A stretch of DNA of 64,000 bases from RPRB01 sp035501615 (GTDB taxonomy: Bacteria > Myxococcota > Myxococcia > Myxococcales > Myxococcaceae). The position numbers and the translations under genes were made by a program. This document shows, piece after piece, positions 59,633-64,000 of the stretch; within the stretch, counting starts at the first letter, position 1, and every line of letters starts with the position of its first letter. The notes beneath the pieces are model-generated. The model was not told the origin of the DNA and made no database searches. It worked only from the letters and a program-made list of their open reading frames with translations. The stretch is from contig DATJVY010000019.1 in NCBI GenBank assembly GCA_035501615.1, positions 1 through 64,000 on the forward strand, read 5' to 3'.

Positions 59633-60502
59633 TCACCGTGCGGCCGTCCAGGTGCCGTGCGTCTTCTGCCAGTCCAGCTCGTCGTCGACGGTGATGCCCA
59701 GGATCTCGGCGGAGAGCAGCAGGTCGAGCTTGCGGCCGTTGACGAACACGGTCGGGGTGGCATTGACGCCCGCGGCGACGCCCGCGGCGCGCTGGCTCTC
59801 GGCCTGCTCCCGGTAGGTCTTGTCCGCCTGGGCCTTGCGCCAGTCGGCGGCGGAGACGCCGGCCTTGCCGAGGATGTCCTGGATGACGTCCGGCGACAGG
59901 CTGCCCTGGGCCTCGAAGATGGCGTCATGGACCTGCCAGAGCTTGCCCCTGTCGCGAGCGAGGAGCGCGGCCTGGGCTGCGGGCATGGCGTTCGGGTGCT
60001 GGGTGAGGGGAAAGCTCATCCAGCAGAGCTTGACGCGCGAGGCGTTGTCGGTCGCGAACTTCTCGAGGATGGGGCGCAGGATGGCGCAGTGGGGGCACTC
60101 GAAGTCCGAGAACTCCACCAGGGTGACGGCGCCCTTGCCGCGGCACTGCCGCTCGTCGGCCTTGAAGGACTGGCGCGGATCGCGAAAGCCCTGGTCGTAC
60201 CGGGCGAGCTCGACGCCGATCTCGGCGGCGGTGACCCCGCGGGCGGCCTCGATCGCGGCGATCTGCCCCAGCCGGCGGCTGTGGTGGCAGTCGGCGTGAG
60301 TCTTGAGACACTGCCCGAGCGAATGGGGGGCGCCGCAGCCGCAGAACTCGTCCTCGAGCACGCGGTCGTACTCGGCGCGGGCCGCGGGGGAGAGCGCGGA
60401 GGTGTCGACGGAGGGAGCTTCCTGTCCCGCGGCGAGAGTCAGGGCCGGACCGGCCAGGACGGCTGCCGCGAGAAGCCAGCGGGAGACGGGGGAGTTGCCC
60501 AC
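59633..60502 (-). CDS. DsbA-family thioredoxin-fold protein with N-terminal Cys cluster
   Basis: The 289-residue product has a signal peptide (LLAAAVLAGPALTLAAG), four cysteines at 54, 56, 65 and 72 (EFCGCGAP, GQCLKTHADCHH), and a DsbA-like domain with CPHC at 136-139 and cis-Pro in NATPTVFVNG. It should act in periplasmic disulfide exchange or on cytochrome maturation substrates. The N-terminal Cys-rich region is not part of usual DsbA. The GTG start is supported only by the frame and signal. Confidence 0.88.
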   Translation of the reverse strand: MGNSPVSRWLLAAAVLAGPALTLAAGQEAPSVDTSALSPAARAEYDRVLEDEFCGCGAPHSLGQCLKTHADCHHSRRLGQIAAIEAARGVTAAEIGVELARYDQGFRDPRQSFKADERQCRGKGAVTLVEFSDFECPHCAILRPILEKFATDNASRVKLCWMSFPLTQHPNAMPAAQAALLARDRGKLWQVHDAIFEAQGSLSPDVIQDILGKAGVSAADWRKAQADKTYREQAESQRAAGVAAGVNATPTVFVNGRKLDLLLSAEILGITVDDELDWQKTHGTWTAAR

Positions 60503-60577
60503 AGCCGCTTGCTACACGTCCGCCCGGAGGAGTTGCAAGGCGGCCGTCGGGGCTGCTGAAACTGGGGGACGAGGCCC

Positions 60578-61573
60578 GTGCCCGATCGTCCCCGAATCCT
60601 GATGCTGCACACCGGCGGCACCCTGGGGATGGCCGGGGGTCGCCCCTCGGCCCTCCGCCCGGCGCCGTTCGCCCGGACGCTGCGGGAGCGCGTGCCCGAG
60701 CTGGCCGAGCTGGCGGCGGTGCGGCTGGAGCTGTTCAGCAACCAGGACTCGAGCGAGATCCAGCCCGAGTCGTGGGTGGACCTGGCCCGGGTGCTGGCCC
60801 GGCGACTGCCGGAGTTCGACGGGGCGGTGGTGACGCACGGGACGGACACGCTGGCCTACACGGCGAGCGCCCTCTCCTTCCTGCTCCCGGGGCTGGACCG
60901 GCCGGTGGTGCTGACCGGGAGCCAGCGGCCGCTCAAGGAGGTGCGGACCGACGCGCGGCTGAACCTCATCGACGCGGTGACGTCGGCGCTGCGCGGGCCT
61001 CCGGAGGTGACGGTCTGCTTCGACAGCAAGCTCTACCGGGGGAACCGGACCCTGAAGGCCGCGGTGGCGGACTACGACGCGTTCGAGAGCCCGAACTTCC
61101 CCCTCCTGGGAACGCTGGGGGTGACCGCGCACTTCGCGAAGGGGCTCCGTCCGCGCCGGCTGCGGCTGGTGGACCGGCTCGACCCGCGGGTCTTCCTCCT
61201 CAAGGTCTACCCGGGCCTCGACCCGGCGCTGCCGCTCGCGCTGCTCGGCCGGATGCGGGGGCTGGTGGTGGAGGCCTACGGGGCGGGGAACGTGCCGGTG
61301 GACGAGGCGGGAGGCCGGTCGCTGAAGCCGGTGTTCGAGGAAGCACGGCGCCGGGGGGTGGCGGTGGTCGTGGTCAGCCAGGCGCCGCGCAACGCGGTGG
61401 ACCTGTCGCTCTACGAGGGAGGCTCCGCGGCGCTCGCGGCGGGGGCGATCGGCGGCGGCGACATGACCTCGGTCGCGGCGGTGACGAAGCTCATGCACGT
61501 CCTCGGGGTGCACCGCGCGCTCCCGGCGATCCGTCGGGCGATGGAGCGGGTCATCGCCGGCGAGCGGAGCTGA
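60578..61573 (+). CDS. ansA: Type I L-asparaginase
   Basis: The 331-residue protein has the asparaginase signatures: HTGGTLGM with catalytic Thr12, VVTHGTDTLAYTASALSFLL, VVLTGSQRPL and FDSKLYRGNR. It hydrolyses asparagine to aspartate. No signal peptide is present, so it is cytosolic, which is why type I is preferred. The GTG start follows GGGGGACGAGGCCC. Confidence 0.93.
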   Translation: MPDRPRILMLHTGGTLGMAGGRPSALRPAPFARTLRERVPELAELAAVRLELFSNQDSSEIQPESWVDLARVLARRLPEFDGAVVTHGTDTLAYTASALSFLLPGLDRPVVLTGSQRPLKEVRTDARLNLIDAVTSALRGPPEVTVCFDSKLYRGNRTLKAAVADYDAFESPNFPLLGTLGVTAHFAKGLRPRRLRLVDRLDPRVFLLKVYPGLDPALPLALLGRMRGLVVEAYGAGNVPVDEAGGRSLKPVFEEARRRGVAVVVVSQAPRNAVDLSLYEGGSAALAAGAIGGGDMTSVAAVTKLMHVLGVHRALPAIRRAMERVIAGERS

Positions 61574-61670
61574 GCAGCGACCCCGACGGGAGCGAGACCA
61601 TCGGGTCGCGCCCCTTGCGTTCGGCGGCGGCATCGGCCATGGAGAGTCCCGCTGTCCAATCCTGACGGAG

Positions 61671-61678
61671 GGAGGTGA
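61671..61678 (+). promoter_or_regulatory. Strong Shine-Dalgarno for rpsU
   Basis: GGAGGTGA sits eight bases before the ATG at 61687 and decides that start over the in-frame upstream codon at 61675. Confidence 0.7.
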
Positions 61679-61686
61679 CCCCGAGC

Positions 61687-61881
61687 ATGCCTGGAATCCG
61701 AGTGAAGGAAGGCGAGTCGATCGAGAGCGCGCTGAAGCGCTTCAAGAAGGCGACGGAGAAGGCCGGCATTCTCTCCGAGATCCGCAAGCGGGAGCACTAC
61801 GAGAAGCCCTCCGTGAAGCGGAAGAAGAAGGCGCTGGCGGCGAAGAAGCGCGCCGTGAAGAAGCAGCGCAAGTCGTTCTAG
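61687..61881 (+). CDS. rpsU: 30S ribosomal protein S21
   Basis: The 64-residue product is S21: PGIRVKEGESIESALKRFKKATEKAGILSEIRKREHYEKPSVKRKKK. S21 aids mRNA selection at the 30S. It is first in rpsU-yqeY-dnaG, a version of the macromolecular synthesis operon that usually ends in rpoD. The tail is strongly basic. Confidence 0.97.
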   Translation: MPGIRVKEGESIESALKRFKKATEKAGILSEIRKREHYEKPSVKRKKKALAAKKRAVKKQRKSF

Positions 61882-61894
61882 CGTGCGCAATGCG

Positions 61895-61920
61895 GCGCCC
61901 CCCGGAAGGCGAGGGGGCGT
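61895..61920 (+). terminator. GC hairpin between rpsU and yqeY
   Basis: CGCCCCC (61896-61902) pairs with GGGGGCG (61913-61919), and G61895 with T61920 as a wobble. It has no T-tract, so full termination is unlikely. In the classical operon a structure at this point lowers downstream dnaG expression; that role here is inference. Confidence 0.35.
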
Positions 61921-61939
61921 CGTGCCGAGGAGACCTGGG

Positions 61940-62395
61940 ATGCCCACCCTGAAGGAACGCATCGACGCCGATCTGAAGGAAGCGATGCGCGGCAAGGACG
62001 AGCTCGGCACGAGCGTGCTGCGGATGCTCAAGAGCGCCGTGAAGTACAAGGAGGTCGAGCCCGGCGGGCACCCGCTCGAGGATGCGGGCGTGGTGGCGGT
62101 GATCCAGACGCTCATCAAGCAGCGTCGCGACTCGGTGGAGCAGTTCCGGGCCGGAGGCCGCAACGAGCTGGCGGAGAGGGAGGAGAAGGAGATCGGCCGG
62201 CTGCAGACGTACCTCCCGGCGCAGCTGTCGGCGGACGAGCTCCGCGCCGAGGTGCGGGCGGCGATCTCGCAGGTCGGGGCGAAGGGGCCGAAGGACATGG
62301 GCGCGGTGATGAAGGCGCTGATGCCGAAGGTGCAGGGCCGGGCCGAGGGCAAGGCGGTGTCCGAGGCGGTGAAGGCCGAGCTGACGCCGCGGTGA
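61940..62395 (+). CDS. yqeY: GatB/YqeY-domain protein
   Basis: The 151-residue protein has the YqeY pattern: LKERIDADLKEAMRGKDELGTSVLRMLKSAVKYKEVE, VIQTLIKQRRDSVEQFRAGGRNELAEREEKEIGRLQTYLPAQLS, and DMGAVMKALMPKVQGRAEGKAVSEAV. The domain is related to the C-terminal tRNA-binding domain of GatB; its own function is unclear. It is the middle gene of the S21-DnaG operon, as in many bacteria. Confidence 0.94.
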   Translation: MPTLKERIDADLKEAMRGKDELGTSVLRMLKSAVKYKEVEPGGHPLEDAGVVAVIQTLIKQRRDSVEQFRAGGRNELAEREEKEIGRLQTYLPAQLSADELRAEVRAAISQVGAKGPKDMGAVMKALMPKVQGRAEGKAVSEAVKAELTPR

Positions 62396-62456
62396 GCCAG
62401 CGGACGAGTCGCTCGCGACTTTCCGTCACCGCGGAGGGCTAGAGTCCGGAGGCGCC

Positions 62457-64000
62457 GTGCCCATCCCCGAGCACACCATCGACGAGATTCTCGAGCGCGT
62501 GGACCTGGTCGCGCTGGTGGGCCGGCACGTCGAGCTGAAGAGGTCGGGGAAGAGCTTCAAGGGCCGCTGTCCATTCCACCAGGAGAAGAGCGCCTCGTTC
62601 TACGTGACGCCCGAGCTGAAGCGCTTCAAGTGCTTCGGGTGCCAGGCCGGCGGCGACGCCATCGCCTTCGTGCAGCGCTACCTGGGGAAGACCTTCGTGG
62701 ACGCGGTGCGGGACCTCGCCCGCGAGGTGGGGGTGGACCTGGCGGCCGCGGAGGACCCCTCGGCGCGCGAGCGGCAGCACCTGCGCGAGGTGACCGACCT
62801 CGCCCTCGAGCACTTCAAGGGACTGCTCTGGGACCCGGCGGAGGGAAAGGTGGCCCGCGAGGCGCTCGCTGCCCGGGGCGTCTCGGAGGAGACGGCTCGG
62901 ACCTTCGGGCTCGGCTGGGCTCCCGAGGCGTGGAGCCGGCTCGCCGATGCGCTGCTCGCGCGGGGCCTGCTCGAGTTCGGGCTCCAGGCGGGCCTGGTCC
63001 AGCGGCGGACGCGCGGGGACGGGGCCTACGACGTGTTCCGGGGCCGGCTGATCATCCCCATCCGTGCGCCCGACGGGCGGACGGTGGCCTTCGGCGGGCG
63101 GCTGCTGGTGGGGGACCAGGGGCCGAAGTACCTGAACTCGAAGGAGTCGCGGCTCTACGCCAAGAGCGACACGCTCTACGGCCTGGACCGGGCGCGGGAC
63201 GAGGTCCGCCGGCGGAGGAGCGCGGTCCTGGTGGAGGGCTACTTCGACGTCATCGGGCTCCACCAGGCCGGGGTGCAGCACGCGGTCGCACTCTGCTCGA
63301 CGGCGCTCACCCCCGGGCACCTGGCCCAGCTCCAGCGGGTGGACGCGCGCGAGCTGATCCTCCTCCTGGACGGGGACGAGGCCGGCCGGAAGGCCGTGGA
63401 GCGGCTGGCCCCGGCGCTGCTCGCCGCCGGGTCCTCGGCGCGGGTGGCCCTCCTGCCCGAGGGTGAGGACCCCGACACCTTCGCCCGGAGCCGAGGTGGG
63501 GACGCGGTCCGGGCGCTCCTGGACGCGGCGGTGCCGCTCTCGGAGCACCTGTTCCGGACCCTGCTCCCGGAGGGGCGCTCGGCGACGTTCGAGCGGAAGA
63601 TGGAGGCCCTGGGGCGGCTCCGACCCGTGGTGGCCGAGCTGCCGATGGGGCTCCTCCGGTCGGCGTTCTTCTCCGGACTGGCCGCTTACACGGGGCTTCC
63701 GGCGGCGGAGCTCGAGGCAGGGCTACGCGGCAAGGGGGCCCCGGTCCGCCCGGTTCCCAAGCCAGCGGGGGCCACACCCACAGTCCGGGTGGAGCGGCCG
63801 CTCGATCGGGCCGAGGCGGCGCTCGCGGCGCTGTTCCTCACCCGGCCGGAGCTGATCCGGGGCGAGGCGGCATCGGAGGTGCTGGACGAGGTCACCCACC
63901 CCGGGCTGCGGGCGATCCTGGCCCAGCTCCAGACGGGGGCGGCCCCGGCGGACGCGCTCGAGGGGGCGAGCCCCCGGCTCCGGGCGAGCGTCGAGGCGGC
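62457..64000 (+). CDS. dnaG: DNA primase, C-terminus beyond window
   Basis: The frame from the GTG at 62457 is open to the window end (514 codons). It has the CHC2 zinc finger (Cys38, His41, Cys59, Cys62 in CPFH and CFGC), the RNA-polymerase-like core with FRGRLIIPIRAPDGRTVAFGGRLL, and the Toprim residues VLVEGYFDVI and LLLDGDEAG. The C-terminal DnaB-binding domain is cut. It makes RNA primers for the DnaB-driven fork. The start is behind CCGGAGGCGCC. Confidence 0.96.
   Translation, partial: MPIPEHTIDEILERVDLVALVGRHVELKRSGKSFKGRCPFHQEKSASFYVTPELKRFKCFGCQAGGDAIAFVQRYLGKTFVDAVRDLAREVGVDLAAAEDPSARERQHLREVTDLALEHFKGLLWDPAEGKVAREALAARGVSEETARTFGLGWAPEAWSRLADALLARGLLEFGLQAGLVQRRTRGDGAYDVFRGRLIIPIRAPDGRTVAFGGRLLVGDQGPKYLNSKESRLYAKSDTLYGLDRARDEVRRRRSAVLVEGYFDVIGLHQAGVQHAVALCSTALTPGHLAQLQRVDARELILLLDGDEAGRKAVERLAPALLAAGSSARVALLPEGEDPDTFARSRGGDAVRALLDAAVPLSEHLFRTLLPEGRSATFERKMEALGRLRPVVAELPMGLLRSAFFSGLAAYTGLPAAELEAGLRGKGAPVRPVPKPAGATPTVRVERPLDRAEAALAALFLTRPELIRGEAASEVLDEVTHPGLRAILAQLQTGAAPADALEGASPRLRASVEA

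Noticed and set aside
1..64000. tRNA, rRNA, CRISPR, insertion-sequence or prophage features
   Set aside because: No cloverleaf-like gene, regular spaced repeat, transposase or integrase was seen by reading; a tool search would still be needed to exclude small ones.

Overview
The window is a piece of a high-GC (roughly 70 percent by eye) Gram-negative chromosome. It most resembles Myxococcota (Anaeromyxobacter/Myxococcus relatives). The reasons are abundant lipoproteins with Cys-rich repeat modules, a eukaryote-type Ser/Thr kinase, two sigma-54 response regulators, DUF4388 and MXAN_5187-type proteins, and conserved bacterial blocks. This is inference; there is no rRNA gene to confirm it. Genes are densely packed, with many 1-4 bp stop/start overlaps and frequent GTG or TTG starts. 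No stretch over 300 bp lacks a gene: the largest gaps are 927-1178, 30451-30676, 6963-7183, 22247-22446 and 36411-36595. I saw no tRNA, rRNA, CRISPR array, insertion sequence, phage gene or integrase.

Layout. (1) 1-3964: tail of pth, an extra lipoprotein, then rpsF-rpsR-rplI-dnaB. (2) 3973-12167: isoprenylcysteine-methyltransferase-like membrane protein, HSL-type esterase, a winged-helix/hydrolase fusion, a thiE-amidotransferase-thiD operon, and a run of small conserved and membrane proteins. (3) 12232-22887: clpB, a three-gene envelope cluster (lipoprotein, secreted protein, Omp85-like barrel), a polytopic membrane protein, fabI with a DUF3141 PHA-synthase-like protein, and a META lipoprotein. 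(4) 22913-31423: FAD oxidase, truA, Ser/Thr kinase with a ribbon-helix-helix-like tail, RlmI-like methyltransferase, a metal-site-depleted amidohydrolase, then a soluble histidine kinase, a sigma-54 regulator and a Crp/Fnr regulator. (5) 31490-39540: membrane MutS-like ATPase, M1 aminopeptidase, an adenine methyltransferase without a visible nuclease, DUF1385, rpmE, a YbgF-like protein and Pal with five Cys-rich repeats. (6) 39694-52629: NtrX-like regulator, lipoprotein, xthA, then a tightly coupled run of TPR lipoprotein, class A PBP, secreted FG-GAP protein, orphan family-5 solute-binding protein and NtrY-like kinase, ended by a convergent MXAN_5187-type protein. (7) 52729-64000: hpf, DUF2007, DUF1460 amidase-like, PLP decarboxylase, small Rof-like protein, GAF protein, truD, DUF4388 protein, DsbA-like protein, asparaginase, and the rpsU-yqeY-dnaG macromolecular synthesis operon, with dnaG cut by the window end.

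How the genes work together. Much of the window is housekeeping: translation, replication, RNA modification and protein quality control. The accessory interest lies in envelope biology and signalling. The best candidates for a second look are the PBP/solute-binding-protein/NtrY-like operon with an NtrX-like regulator 8 kb away, and the regulator trio at 28073-31423, whose Crp/Fnr gene is preceded by tandem dyads and a weak sigma-54-like element. Next come the thi operon with an embedded amidotransferase, the amidohydrolase that has lost metal ligands, and the kinase with a DNA-binding-like tail. None is proven to be a new system from sequence alone.
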